NCBI GenBank assembly: GCA_030427085.1
Contig: JAUHXH010000005.1
Coordinates: 124,001 to 188,000, forward strand
Direction of reading: 5' to 3'
Length of the DNA stretch: 64,000 bases
DNA from: Gammaproteobacteria bacterium
Lineage (GTDB): Bacteria > Pseudomonadota > Gammaproteobacteria > Pseudomonadales > Halieaceae
How positions within the stretch are numbered: position 1 is the first letter of the stretch; every line of letters starts with the position of its first letter. Below are positions 21,886 to 32,231 of this stretch, piece after piece. The translations under genes and the position numbers were made by a program. A model generated the notes under the pieces. That model was not told where the DNA came from, did not search any database, and saw nothing but the letters and a program-made list of their open reading frames with translations.

Positions 21886-23127
21886 ATGAAAGAACTACTT
21901 ATAGTGTCCGTGGACTACCTCCCTAATATAGGCGGAGTCTCATTCATGACCCACCACCTAGCGAATGCCTTTTCAAAAATAGGCGTTCCCACGAGGGTAC
22001 TAGCGCCAACTGGTCCAGAAGATGTTTCTGGTGAGTACCCGAGAAACTATAGCCTCACCATTGATGTCAATGCGAAAACTGCGCATCGCGCCGGAAAAAA
22101 TTGGACGAAGTCTGAAGCCCCTAGACTAAATAGATTCCTAAAAGATCATTTTGAGCAGCATCCTTTCTCAAGAGCTGTACTAATACACCCTTTTTATTAT
22201 GGTCCAGCGTTGCTGGAGTTTTGTCGTGCTCGCAATATACCCATCAGTGTTTGCTTTCTTGGCTTTGAACTCAGAAGTCAGCTTCTCGTCAAAAATCGGA
22301 TTAACAGTCTACTAATGGCCTTCAAAAAGCAGGGCCCAACATTGAGCGACCAGACAATTGATTTAGCAAGGAACGCGGACGAGCTGTTACCAATAAGTAA
22401 CTACACAGCTGGCCTGGTAAAGAAAACCAAAACGCGTCGCCCAATTCGAGTAATCGGGTGCGGCCTAGATATCGATGAATACCATCGCCAAGCCAGCAGA
22501 GCTCCACTAGGTAGAAACGATGCGAAATTTCTGGAGAGAAGACAACATTCACTCCCAGAGGACAAGGTAATAATAGGCACTGTATGTCGATTGGTGGAAT
22601 CCAAGAATGTATCAATGTTGGTGCGCGCGATTCAGCTTCGCGAAGATTTCCATGGCTTGATAGTTGGTAACGGCCCCGAACTTCAGGCTTTGAGGTCTCT
22701 TTCAGAGGAGCTTGGCATACATAAAAGGATCACTTGGATTCAGAACTCGAGCGAAGACGAAAAGTGGTCTCTGTTAAAAACCATGGACTATTTCTGCCTT
22801 CTTTCCAAAGAATTAGCCGGAGGACAGGTAGAAGGTTTTGGAATAGCCTTGCTTGAAGCTACAGCTGCTGGTGTTGTGACAATAGCCTGCGATAGCGGCG
22901 GCATGGTCGACATCGTAAAAAATAGGGAATCAGGATTTGTAGTGCCGGTCGATGATATTACGGCCATCCGGAGCGCCATTGAGGAGACTGAGCAGACTGA
23001 GGGCTTCTATGAATTTCTGGTAAACAATGCGAGAGTTCAAATTGAAGATAAGTTCAACTGGACGAGCATCTGTAGGAATCTAGTGTCTCACTGGCGCTTG
23101 TCCACAAACGACACCTTAAACAACTAG
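21886..23127 (+). CDS. GT4-family glycosyltransferase
   Basis: 413 residues from ATG 21886, 7 nt after the previous gene; the upstream frame is longer, but the family start MKELLIVSVDYLPNIGGV fits here. Its own ribosome-binding site is poor, which suggests translational coupling. The C-terminal donor domain shows IGTVCRLVESKN, LIVGNGPELQ and the EX7E motif in EGFGIALLEA. It is likely one of the transferases that build the exported polysaccharide. Donor and linkage are unknown; GDP-D-rhamnose is a reasonable candidate given gmd and rmd in the locus. Confidence 0.9.
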   Translation: MKELLIVSVDYLPNIGGVSFMTHHLANAFSKIGVPTRVLAPTGPEDVSGEYPRNYSLTIDVNAKTAHRAGKNWTKSEAPRLNRFLKDHFEQHPFSRAVLIHPFYYGPALLEFCRARNIPISVCFLGFELRSQLLVKNRINSLLMAFKKQGPTLSDQTIDLARNADELLPISNYTAGLVKKTKTRRPIRVIGCGLDIDEYHRQASRAPLGRNDAKFLERRQHSLPEDKVIIGTVCRLVESKNVSMLVRAIQLREDFHGLIVGNGPELQALRSLSEELGIHKRITWIQNSSEDEKWSLLKTMDYFCLLSKELAGGQVEGFGIALLEATAAGVVTIACDSGGMVDIVKNRESGFVVPVDDITAIRSAIEETEQTEGFYEFLVNNARVQIEDKFNWTSICRNLVSHWRLSTNDTLNN

Positions 23128-23140
23128 AGGGGGGCCAATA

Positions 23141-23941
23141 TTGATTACAAAGTGCTTCTCTTCCCTGCGAAGCGACTTGGCGGTTGCGCTCATGCTTGCC
23201 AAGAGAGAGTCGAAGTCTAGATATTCAACTTCTATATTGGACTACGCTTGGATAATTGCAGGGCCGTCTATTTATGCTGTGGTCTTTTATTTTGTGAGAC
23301 GAGAACTTTCTGCTTCTGGAATTACCATCGATACTGGGGGTGTAAACCCTATATTGTATGCCTTCATTGGCGTCCTCATGTGGCAGGTATGGTTTGACAC
23401 ACTGCTGAAACAGATAGATGTTTTTAAGTATGGAAAGCCTTTTCTACGTGCCCAGCCAATGAATCCTGAAGTTTTCTTTTTCGCGATTTGCCTGTCTTCA
23501 TTCGCCGACCTCTTCGTAAGATTATTACTGATAGCCATTGCAATGATAGTAATGTTGGAACCTCCAGGTAGTTACGCTGTTTGGACACCAGCAATTGCTA
23601 TTATTCTCCTCATGACAGCCAATGTTATCGGGTTTTTACTCGCACTACCTGGTAGCTTCTTCTCCGACATTGTGAAATCTCTGCAATCGATTTCTCTCGG
23701 ATTGTTTCTGGCATCACCGATATTCTATGCCGTTCCCAACGATACGAGCGCAGTCTTGTATCAATTGAATGTGTGGAACCCGTTTGGCGCATCCCTCGCC
23801 GTACTTCACGGCACGCTACATGGGGGAACCTTTCCCACGCTTTCTCCCTTTCTTGCTTGGGGTTCTGGTCTCTTACTAATTCTTCCATTGCTAATCCTAC
23901 TCTATCGTCGAGTAGGGCCCCTAATTGTAGAGAGACTGTAG
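23141..23941 (+). CDS. wzm: ABC-2 type polysaccharide export permease (Wzm-like)
   Basis: 266 residues with six hydrophobic segments and the ABC-2 arrangement of Wzm/KpsM/TagG proteins; the N-terminal amphipathic region (LAKRESKSRYSTSILDYAW) precedes TM1. A strong AGAGGGGGG ribosome-binding site at 23126-23134 selects TTG 23141 as the start. With the ATPase gene 3 nt downstream it would form the inner-membrane channel that exports undecaprenyl-linked glycan or another lipid-linked polymer. The conserved Pro-rich C-terminal loop (WNPFGASLAVLHG) is present. Membership is clear and the substrate is inferred. Confidence 0.92.
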   Translation: MITKCFSSLRSDLAVALMLAKRESKSRYSTSILDYAWIIAGPSIYAVVFYFVRRELSASGITIDTGGVNPILYAFIGVLMWQVWFDTLLKQIDVFKYGKPFLRAQPMNPEVFFFAICLSSFADLFVRLLLIAIAMIVMLEPPGSYAVWTPAIAIILLMTANVIGFLLALPGSFFSDIVKSLQSISLGLFLASPIFYAVPNDTSAVLYQLNVWNPFGASLAVLHGTLHGGTFPTLSPFLAWGSGLLLILPLLILLYRRVGPLIVERL

Positions 23942-23944
23942 AGC

Positions 23945-25168
23945 ATGACGGTACTACTGGAAGGCATTTGCAAAAAATACAGCAGAAACCTGAAAACTTC
24001 TCTCAAGTATGGGCTAAGAGATGCACTAAAGGCCGGGGCAGGGCGAGCCGACCGTTCAACGCTCAGGACCGGGGAGTTTTGGGCGCTTCGAGACATCGAT
24101 ATGCGTATTGAACCTGGTGAGCGAATTGGTGTAATCGGGAGAAACGGAGCGGGGAAGAGTACCCTGAGCAAATTGATCTGTGGCATCTCGCTTCCAGACC
24201 GAGGAAAGTTGACCGTTACTGGTAGCGTGGATCAGATCATCGAACTAACTGCAGGTTTCCATCCCAATTTGACCGGAAGAGAGAACGCTCGTTTACATGC
24301 ATTGATAAAGGGATTGACAGATGCAGAATTTAGATCCGAGATTGAAAGGATAATCGAATTCAGTGAGCTTGAAACATTCATAGATTCGCCGACAAAATTT
24401 TACAGCTCAGGAATGAAAGCTCGATTAGGATTTTGCGTAGCTACTATGCGCAAGCCAGATATCCTCATCGTGGACGAGGCGCTTGCGGTTGGGGACCTAC
24501 GATTCAGACTGAAGTGCTATGAATTTTTGGAAGAGTACTTGAAAGATACTTCACTCATTCTCGTGAGCCACTCCCTGTCCCAAATAGCAAGGTTTTGTAA
24601 TCGCGGTGTAGTTCTTGAAAAGGGTAGAATGATCCATGATGGTGGAGTTGAGGATGCCATCGATGTTTATTCAGAATTAAATTCTGATAACACAAAATCT
24701 TCCAAGGACGCCGTTCTCAACGAGGAACGAATAAACTTCAAGTTAGAATCCGGTGGCGTCACTATCAATGACGGAGGTTCAATCCGCTATGGTGACGCTC
24801 TCTCTGTGTTGTTGAATATTCAAGATATTCCCCCAGGCTCACAGATTTTCATTACCCTAGATAATGCACACAGGAAGCATGTACTTGAATGGCATTCTTC
24901 CAGATCGAGATACGAATACCGAGGGGAGGAGCTAGTCTCGGTAAATCTCGGGGCAATGGAGTTGAATGGGGGATATTACCGAATGAATGTACAAGCCATA
25001 GCCCCAAACGGACATGATCTTATCTGCTATACCCCATCATTAGTTTTTAAAGTTGAAGGAAAATTGACGGGGTTGGCGGACGTACAGCCCAACGTGCTTT
25101 GGCAACCAACGACACAGGCGCTAGCAGCGCCCGATCAAACTTACAACACTACCGAATACGAAGGTTGA
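23945..25168 (+). CDS. wzt: ABC transporter ATPase for polysaccharide export with C-terminal recognition domain (Wzt-like)
   Basis: 407 residues. The nucleotide-binding domain (about 1-235) has Walker A GRNGAGKST (about 65), a Q-loop-region ELTAGFHPNLTGREN typical of the polysaccharide/teichoic-acid subfamily, the signature YSSGMKAR, Walker B ILIVDEALAVGD and the switch His in VSHSL. About 165 extra C-terminal residues form a predicted beta-sandwich (INDGGSIRYGDALSVLL onward). In Wzt of the O8/O9a systems, such a domain recognises the capped non-reducing end of the glycan. That layout, next to methyltransferases, suggests export coupled to chain termination. Confidence 0.93.
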   Translation: MTVLLEGICKKYSRNLKTSLKYGLRDALKAGAGRADRSTLRTGEFWALRDIDMRIEPGERIGVIGRNGAGKSTLSKLICGISLPDRGKLTVTGSVDQIIELTAGFHPNLTGRENARLHALIKGLTDAEFRSEIERIIEFSELETFIDSPTKFYSSGMKARLGFCVATMRKPDILIVDEALAVGDLRFRLKCYEFLEEYLKDTSLILVSHSLSQIARFCNRGVVLEKGRMIHDGGVEDAIDVYSELNSDNTKSSKDAVLNEERINFKLESGGVTINDGGSIRYGDALSVLLNIQDIPPGSQIFITLDNAHRKHVLEWHSSRSRYEYRGEELVSVNLGAMELNGGYYRMNVQAIAPNGHDLICYTPSLVFKVEGKLTGLADVQPNVLWQPTTQALAAPDQTYNTTEYEG

Positions 25169-25175
25169 ATTAGGT

Positions 25176-25943
25176 ATGCTCAAAAAAGTACTTCAATTGT
25201 TATCCCCCGGGAAAAATCGGTCAGACGAACAATCAAAGGCAGCCAACTGTCCGATATGTGGGGGCACTGAGTTCAAAGACTATAATAATCGTCCGGATGT
25301 CTGCTGTGCACAGTGTAGATCTCTCGAGCGCTCACGGTTGCTCTGGCTGGTTCTGGACAAAATTGGCGTTCTTGATCGCCCCAATGTAAGCATCTTTCAT
25401 GCAGCCCCGGAAAAGTGCTTACTGGAGCAGTTTGCAACTCGCTGGCCGGATTCATATTTCGCATGCGACATCGCTCCCGAAAGATACAAAAATAATTTGT
25501 GTAGAATTCATCAAATCGATCTGTGCAAAGATCTCGCCTCGATTGAATCAAATCAGTATGACATCGTGATTCACAACCATGTCCTTGAACACCTCCCATG
25601 CAGCGTCGAGATGGTGTTAAAGGAACTAAACCGGGTACTAGCCCCGGGCGGGACCCATCTTTTCTCCGTCCCATTCAGAGGGCAATCAACTGACGAAGAC
25701 CTGTCTCCAAATTTAACCCCCAGTGAACGTACCGCTAGATTTGCTCAGTCTGACCACATGAGAATCTTTGGGACGGTGGATTTTCCACAGTTTCTCCAGG
25801 TTAATTTTGGGGGGGCGGTAAAAAGACTAGAGGTAGAACAGTATTTCAGCGAAGCGCAGTTAGTAGAAAGCAATATACCAGCCGAAACTTTTCGAAACAC
25901 TAACGGGCACAGCATCTTCATATATTCCAAACCTCGTGACTGA
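25176..25943 (+). CDS. SAM-dependent methyltransferase with N-terminal zinc-ribbon-like motif
   Basis: 255 residues starting 7 nt after the ABC ATPase. The N-terminus has two CxxC pairs (NCPICGG at about 22 and CCAQCRS at about 43), likely a small zinc site, then a class I methyltransferase core: IFHAAPEKCL, YFACDIAPERY, IVIHNHVLEHL and GGTHLFSVPF. This type is frequent in O-antigen and capsule loci and is believed to methylate sugars, but the acceptor here is unknown. It could provide the terminal cap read by the Wzt C-terminal domain (inference from position only). Confidence 0.85.
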   Translation: MLKKVLQLLSPGKNRSDEQSKAANCPICGGTEFKDYNNRPDVCCAQCRSLERSRLLWLVLDKIGVLDRPNVSIFHAAPEKCLLEQFATRWPDSYFACDIAPERYKNNLCRIHQIDLCKDLASIESNQYDIVIHNHVLEHLPCSVEMVLKELNRVLAPGGTHLFSVPFRGQSTDEDLSPNLTPSERTARFAQSDHMRIFGTVDFPQFLQVNFGGAVKRLEVEQYFSEAQLVESNIPAETFRNTNGHSIFIYSKPRD

Positions 25944-25982
25944 ATTAAATCGCCAAACATCGACAATTAGAAATCTAATCGC

Positions 25983-26894
25983 ATGCTGAAGAAAATTATC
26001 AGAGCTTTCTGCCGGATCGCGCTGTCCATCTACGATAGTCTCGAGTACAAGAACATCGTTTTGCTTCAATGTTCGAACCCCACCCAACGCATAAAGCTCG
26101 AAACACATGGCCCAGAAACTGAGCACGTTTCAAGGAAGCTTCAGAGTGTCGGCAATTGGGAGCCTACGGAAACAAAGTGCGTTGAGAGCATACTCCGCCC
26201 CGGCGATTTTGCACTGGATGTCGGTGCTAATATCGGATACTACTCCGTATTAATGAATCACCTCGTTGGCAGCTCAGGAAAAATAGTTGCTTTAGAGCCT
26301 GATGCTGACAACTTTCGTTTATTGAAACGGAATGTTTGCAGGAACAATTCGTACTGTGTCCAAACCATACAAGCCGGAGCCGCGGCGACCAAAGGGTTCG
26401 GAACACTGTATCGCTCCGAATCTAACTTTGGCGATCACAGAATCTTTGCTAGTAGCGACCTAACGGAAGCTGGAAAAATTAGAACGGTTACATTGAGTAG
26501 TATTATTAAGACTGTGGGGTATGCACCACAACTAGTAAAAATTGACTGTCAGGGAGCGGAACACGAGATTATTTGTGGCCTTCAAGATGCCTTGAGAGAT
26601 CCTCTCTTGCGCCCTTCAAGCATGATACTCGAACTCTGGCCTTATGGTCTTTCAGAGAGCGGCTCATCTCATCAGGAATTTTTGAGGAGCTTATTAGAAT
26701 TTGACTATTTATATTGGAACATCGGAAGATGGTCGGCCATTCCCGAACCAACTGATCTCGACGAACTCATGGAGTTATGCGATACAGAGCTCAAGATCTC
26801 GACAAAACTATTCACTAATGTACTGATGATCGACAAGCGCAACATCGAGTTGGCAGATCGCATCGAAGAGTTAGCAAAGGCGCTTGCATCCTAG
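25983..26894 (+). CDS. FkbM-family methyltransferase
   Basis: 303 residues from ATG 25983. The FkbM core is visible: FALDVGANIGYYSVLM (SAM loop), KIVALEPDADNFRLLKRN, and the family hallmark VKIDCQGAEHEII, where most members read KIDVEGxE. These enzymes O-methylate sugars or polyketides. This is the last rightward gene of the polysaccharide cluster and converges with the leftward glycosyltransferase at 27005; no clear terminator lies in the 110-nt gap. The Cys-Gln in place of Val-Glu in the hallmark is a modest departure. Confidence 0.88.
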   Translation: MLKKIIRAFCRIALSIYDSLEYKNIVLLQCSNPTQRIKLETHGPETEHVSRKLQSVGNWEPTETKCVESILRPGDFALDVGANIGYYSVLMNHLVGSSGKIVALEPDADNFRLLKRNVCRNNSYCVQTIQAGAAATKGFGTLYRSESNFGDHRIFASSDLTEAGKIRTVTLSSIIKTVGYAPQLVKIDCQGAEHEIICGLQDALRDPLLRPSSMILELWPYGLSESGSSHQEFLRSLLEFDYLYWNIGRWSAIPEPTDLDELMELCDTELKISTKLFTNVLMIDKRNIELADRIEELAKALAS

Positions 26895-27004
26895 CTCAAG
26901 ATTCAAGAATACAGCATCCATAGTATTGCCTAGCCAAATCTGCGAAACCAAGACTCAAATTTACAATCCCCCAGGTCGTTACAAAATTCTGATCCGTAGA
27001 TTGT

Positions 27005-28198
27005 CTAAGGTAGATAGGGAATTTGTTCAATCACATTCATCGTCGCGGTCGCGCATTTTTTCCAAGAATACTTCTGCGCCATTCTCGTCCCTCTCGCAAC
27101 GCATCGATTGTATAGTGAGTCATCATTTGCCACGATGGAAATGAGCTCGGTTAGGGTGCCAGTATCTGAAAACTCAAAATATAAAGCGGCGTCACCACAA
27201 ACTTCCTCCATCGCGGAGCCTGCTGTTGTCACAACAGGAGTACCGGATTGCATCGCCTCCAAAGCCGGCAAACCAAACCCTTCATATTGAGAAGGAAACA
27301 GCAAGGCTCTTGCACCAGCCAGAAGTGAAGGAAGTTTGTGTTGTGGATAATACCCGTGCCATTCCAACACTCCCTGTTCTTGAAGCTGGCGCACTCGTTG
27401 CCTGATACCATCGCTCTTCCAACCCCTGCTGCCCACTAAAACAAGAGGAATGGCAGACGTACCGGAATCCTCACGGTACTGTAGATAGGCATCCAGCAAG
27501 CCGCTCAAATTTTTCCGCGGCTCGAATGTTGATAAAGAAAGAAAGTACTCTCCATATCCCAGGGAGTCATCTGCCATCACCCTAACCCACTCGCTTTCAT
27601 CCATGGGTCGAAAAGTTGAATCTGCTGCAAGGGGTGTAACCGAAACACGGGCCGAGTCAATCTGAAAACGATCAACTATGCCTCTTTTGACAAACTCACT
27701 TATAGTTATTATCTGCTCAGCGGACTGAATGGCCCGCTCAATGTGGTCATTTACGAAAGATACTCGCGAGGCAGGATGGAATTGAGGGTATTCGTAAGTG
27801 GACAAATCTGGAATACAGACGACACGCTTTCCTGGAAAAGGAGGAAGCATATAGTTGGTTGAGAAAAACACATCAGTCGCATCGTAATCTCGTAAGGCCC
27901 TGGCCTCTACATACGGGATGATTAGACTGTACGCCCCAATCACGAATCGATTTGAGGCAAGTATCGCCCGAAGCCTGCCTAAGCCATCTAGTGCGTAGTT
28001 TGTTGTTGAGCTTGCGTTCTCCTCGAATAGCCGGCCTTCGATGGAGCTTAGGATACCGTGGGGGTCAATGAGTCGGCCATGTACCAATAGCTTTAGTTCG
28101 ACCTCCCTTTCAATGAATTCTTTAGTGAGATGGTAAGTATATTGACCAAGTCCGGTTAATTGCCCGGTGAGCGGCTCCCCACTTACTACCAGCCTCAT
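27005..28198 (-). CDS. GT4-family glycosyltransferase
   Basis: 397 residues. The N-terminus has SGEPLTGQLTGLGQYTYHL, a Gly-rich loop common to mannosyl/rhamnosyl GT4 enzymes. The C-terminal domain has SLSTFEPRKNLSGLL, LVLVGSRGWKS and YEGFGLPALEAMQSG (EX7E). This combination is common in GDP-mannose- or GDP-rhamnose-using transferases. It starts directly after the rmd stop (TGA then ATG with no gap), so expression is coupled to gmd-rmd, which makes GDP-D-rhamnose the most economical donor guess. Confidence 0.9.
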   Translation of the reverse strand: MRLVVSGEPLTGQLTGLGQYTYHLTKEFIEREVELKLLVHGRLIDPHGILSSIEGRLFEENASSTTNYALDGLGRLRAILASNRFVIGAYSLIIPYVEARALRDYDATDVFFSTNYMLPPFPGKRVVCIPDLSTYEYPQFHPASRVSFVNDHIERAIQSAEQIITISEFVKRGIVDRFQIDSARVSVTPLAADSTFRPMDESEWVRVMADDSLGYGEYFLSLSTFEPRKNLSGLLDAYLQYREDSGTSAIPLVLVGSRGWKSDGIRQRVRQLQEQGVLEWHGYYPQHKLPSLLAGARALLFPSQYEGFGLPALEAMQSGTPVVTTAGSAMEEVCGDAALYFEFSDTGTLTELISIVANDDSLYNRCVARGTRMAQKYSWKKCATATMNVIEQIPYLP

Positions 28199-30174
<1,976 letters not shown>

Positions 30175-30219
30175 TCACTTAACTGTTCCGATATAGCTGG
30201 GTCAGGGCGCAGGGGCACC

Positions 30220-30903
30220 TTAACGCACCCAAGATCTGTAAATTTCGTTCGCTTCCTTTAAATGGAGACTGGCTGCTATAGCTCCATAAATCTCCGATTT
30301 ACGTTGACGTTTGTCAGCTGTTGGCAGAGTGGAATTTCTTCCCTCCCTGCCCATTTTTAGATCGTGCTCTGCCAACCTTTTTTTGACTTCATTTAACTCA
30401 CGTGCTGTTGATACGAAACTCTCAAAAGCGGTTCCAAATTTTTCATTGCACTGGGCAATAATTTTGTCCGGATTCCTTATACACTTTTCAAATGTTGCCG
30501 TTATGAAATGCTCTCTCAGGCTTGAAAGCTTAGCGTAAAATGCGATGTACGCCTTCAAGGCGGTGTCTGGCCATAGGCAGTCATCCCAAACACAGGCGGA
30601 AGCTGCAGCCTCTTGAGGGTCCCGAATGACAATTACGGTTGGCACACCGTTTCTGACGGCCAGTTTGGCAGTTGACGCAAGATGGGTGTGATGAGCGAGT
30701 TCTAGTTCTGGGTTCCATCGATTGATTGCTGCAACTAGAAAACTATTTCCCGACCTGGGATATCCCTCTACACAGAGACCAATGGAAGGTCGCATCGGAT
30801 GAGGATATCTCGATTTCAGCATCCGTACGATCGGATAGGTGCTCTCGCAGTCGAATCGAGATGCAACTAAAAAAGAGCTGTTTTTTATCAGTTGGCTCTT
30901 CAC
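30220..30903 (-). CDS. Sulfotransferase-like protein
   Basis: 227 residues from a GTG. Two PAPS-binding signatures are visible: EGYPRSGNSFL (5'-phosphosulfate loop, about residues 45-55) and VIVIRDPQEAAASA (3'-phosphate motif, about 92-105). The family transfers sulfate from PAPS to hydroxyls, here most likely on a sugar of the exported polysaccharide. At 227 residues it is on the short side for this fold. It lies between DUF2304 and gmd on the same strand. A kinase-like P-loop function cannot be excluded, but the paired motifs argue for sulfotransfer. Confidence 0.72.
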   Translation of the reverse strand: MKSQLIKNSSFLVASRFDCESTYPIVRMLKSRYPHPMRPSIGLCVEGYPRSGNSFLVAAINRWNPELELAHHTHLASTAKLAVRNGVPTVIVIRDPQEAAASACVWDDCLWPDTALKAYIAFYAKLSSLREHFITATFEKCIRNPDKIIAQCNEKFGTAFESFVSTARELNEVKKRLAEHDLKMGREGRNSTLPTADKRQRKSEIYGAIAASLHLKEANEIYRSWVR

Positions 30904-30991
30904 CTTTATGCGCGCTTATTTTGGCTACTTGTATTGCGCAATAGAGCCGGACTCATTTCGGTACAATCTGCGAAGGGCGACCCCTGAGCCC

Positions 30992-31378
30992 TCAATGTTC
31001 TGATTCCTGAGAACTTGATCTGAGTTCTTTGGTCACTGATCGCAGCTCTGACTCCAGTAGCGCTACCCTTTGAATAAGTCGCTGCCGACGAACTTCCCCT
31101 TCAGCTCGCTCAATGTCCATTAGCAGTATTTTAAGAACCAGAAGGGCCACGGCCACCATCATCGCAAGTACCGGTGGGTACGCAATCCCAAGCCAACCGG
31201 CGACCTGATCTATAATAGCTGGAGATAGTCCCAGCAAAGCAAAAAGACCAGCAACTATAAGCCAACCTAACCCATGACGGACGTGCAACTGGTCCTTTCG
31301 GATCAACACCAAAATTGCAATCGCAACAGCAACACCTATTGCTCCAGTAACGAGTGAGATCATCTGATCCATTGCCAC
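30992..31378 (-). CDS. DUF2304-family small membrane protein
   Basis: 128 residues (122 or so if the internal ATG at 31372 is used). Three hydrophobic segments (about 5-25, 35-55, 65-88) are followed by a charged, coiled-coil-like tail (QRVALLESELRSVTKELRS). This matches DUF2304 proteins, which regularly sit beside dolichyl-phosphate-mannose-synthase-like GT2 genes, as here. They are thought to be membrane partners of that transferase in making polyprenyl-phosphate sugars. This function is inferred from neighbourhood, not shown. Confidence 0.75.
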   Translation of the reverse strand: MAMDQMISLVTGAIGVAVAIAILVLIRKDQLHVRHGLGWLIVAGLFALLGLSPAIIDQVAGWLGIAYPPVLAMMVAVALLVLKILLMDIERAEGEVRRQRLIQRVALLESELRSVTKELRSSSQESEH

Positions 31379-31416
31379 CTAAATCTATGAAATCTGCTCA
31401 GCCACACTGCGGATAA

Positions 31417-32121
31417 CTAAGCACGTATTTTTCGCTTTGTTACACCCAATAATAGTGTGTGAACCATGTAGTACCCCACCATCATCCAGGAATAAAAGAC
31501 ACGGGAAGCTCCGTTGATGCGCGGCTGCATGCGCACTTCCACATCCGCAATGCGAATGCCGCACGACTGCAAAAGCAGCAAAACACCCACGTCCTGATAA
31601 TCCAGCAAGGTCGCCCGCCAACTCGCCAACACGCGAATAGCAGAGCGGTTGCAAACTCTAAATCCCGAGGTTAAATCCTTGAGAGACAGGCCGGAAGTGC
31701 GCTTCATCATCCCCCATGCGATATGGCGGGCAAATGAACCACGCTCAGTACAGGCGCCAATGGCAACATCGGCCTCACCAGCCAATACAGGCGCCAGCAC
31801 CCGCGACAGTTCTTCAGCCTCGTGCTGCCCATCCGCATCCATACAAATAGCGTAATCAAAGCCGCTGCGCATGGCATAGCGCATGCCGGTTTGCGTGGCG
31901 CCCCAGGCACCAAGCTGCACCGACAGCGGCAATACGGTCGCCCCGGCAGCCTCAGCAATCTCGCGAGTGCGATCACGGCTACAATCATCCACGACCACAA
32001 CCGGGAAGTTGCAGTGCGCGCGAATCGACGCCAGCACAGCACCAAGACTCTCTTCCTCGTTAAAGGCGGGAATCAGGATAACCGCGTTGGGCTCACTGGA
32101 CGCTGTCGCGTGCTTCTGCAT
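31417..32121 (-). CDS. GT2-family glycosyltransferase (polyprenyl-phosphate sugar synthase-like)
   Basis: 234 residues. The GT-A core is clear: VILIPAFNEEESLGAVL, VVVDDCSRDRT, the DxD metal site in CMDADGQH, and DLTSGFRVCNR near the C-terminal half; the last 35 residues are hydrophobic and may touch the membrane. It resembles bacterial Dpm1-like enzymes that load a sugar onto undecaprenyl phosphate. With DUF2304 downstream and a GT-C-like membrane protein upstream, it could make the lipid-linked donor used by the latter in the periplasm. The gene is G+C-rich again and marks the right border of the low-G+C segment. Confidence 0.88.
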   Translation of the reverse strand: MQKHATASSEPNAVILIPAFNEEESLGAVLASIRAHCNFPVVVVDDCSRDRTREIAEAAGATVLPLSVQLGAWGATQTGMRYAMRSGFDYAICMDADGQHEAEELSRVLAPVLAGEADVAIGACTERGSFARHIAWGMMKRTSGLSLKDLTSGFRVCNRSAIRVLASWRATLLDYQDVGVLLLLQSCGIRIADVEVRMQPRINGASRVFYSWMMVGYYMVHTLLLGVTKRKIRA

Positions 32122-32231
32122 GTATTTGGGTTCCGGTGATGGCGCGAACTGCGGAGGTCAGTGGCGCCACACCCTGTGTACGGGATTGGGGGCGAAGTCT
32201 ACCACGCCCAAGCCCTTCATTTCTCGGCTAT

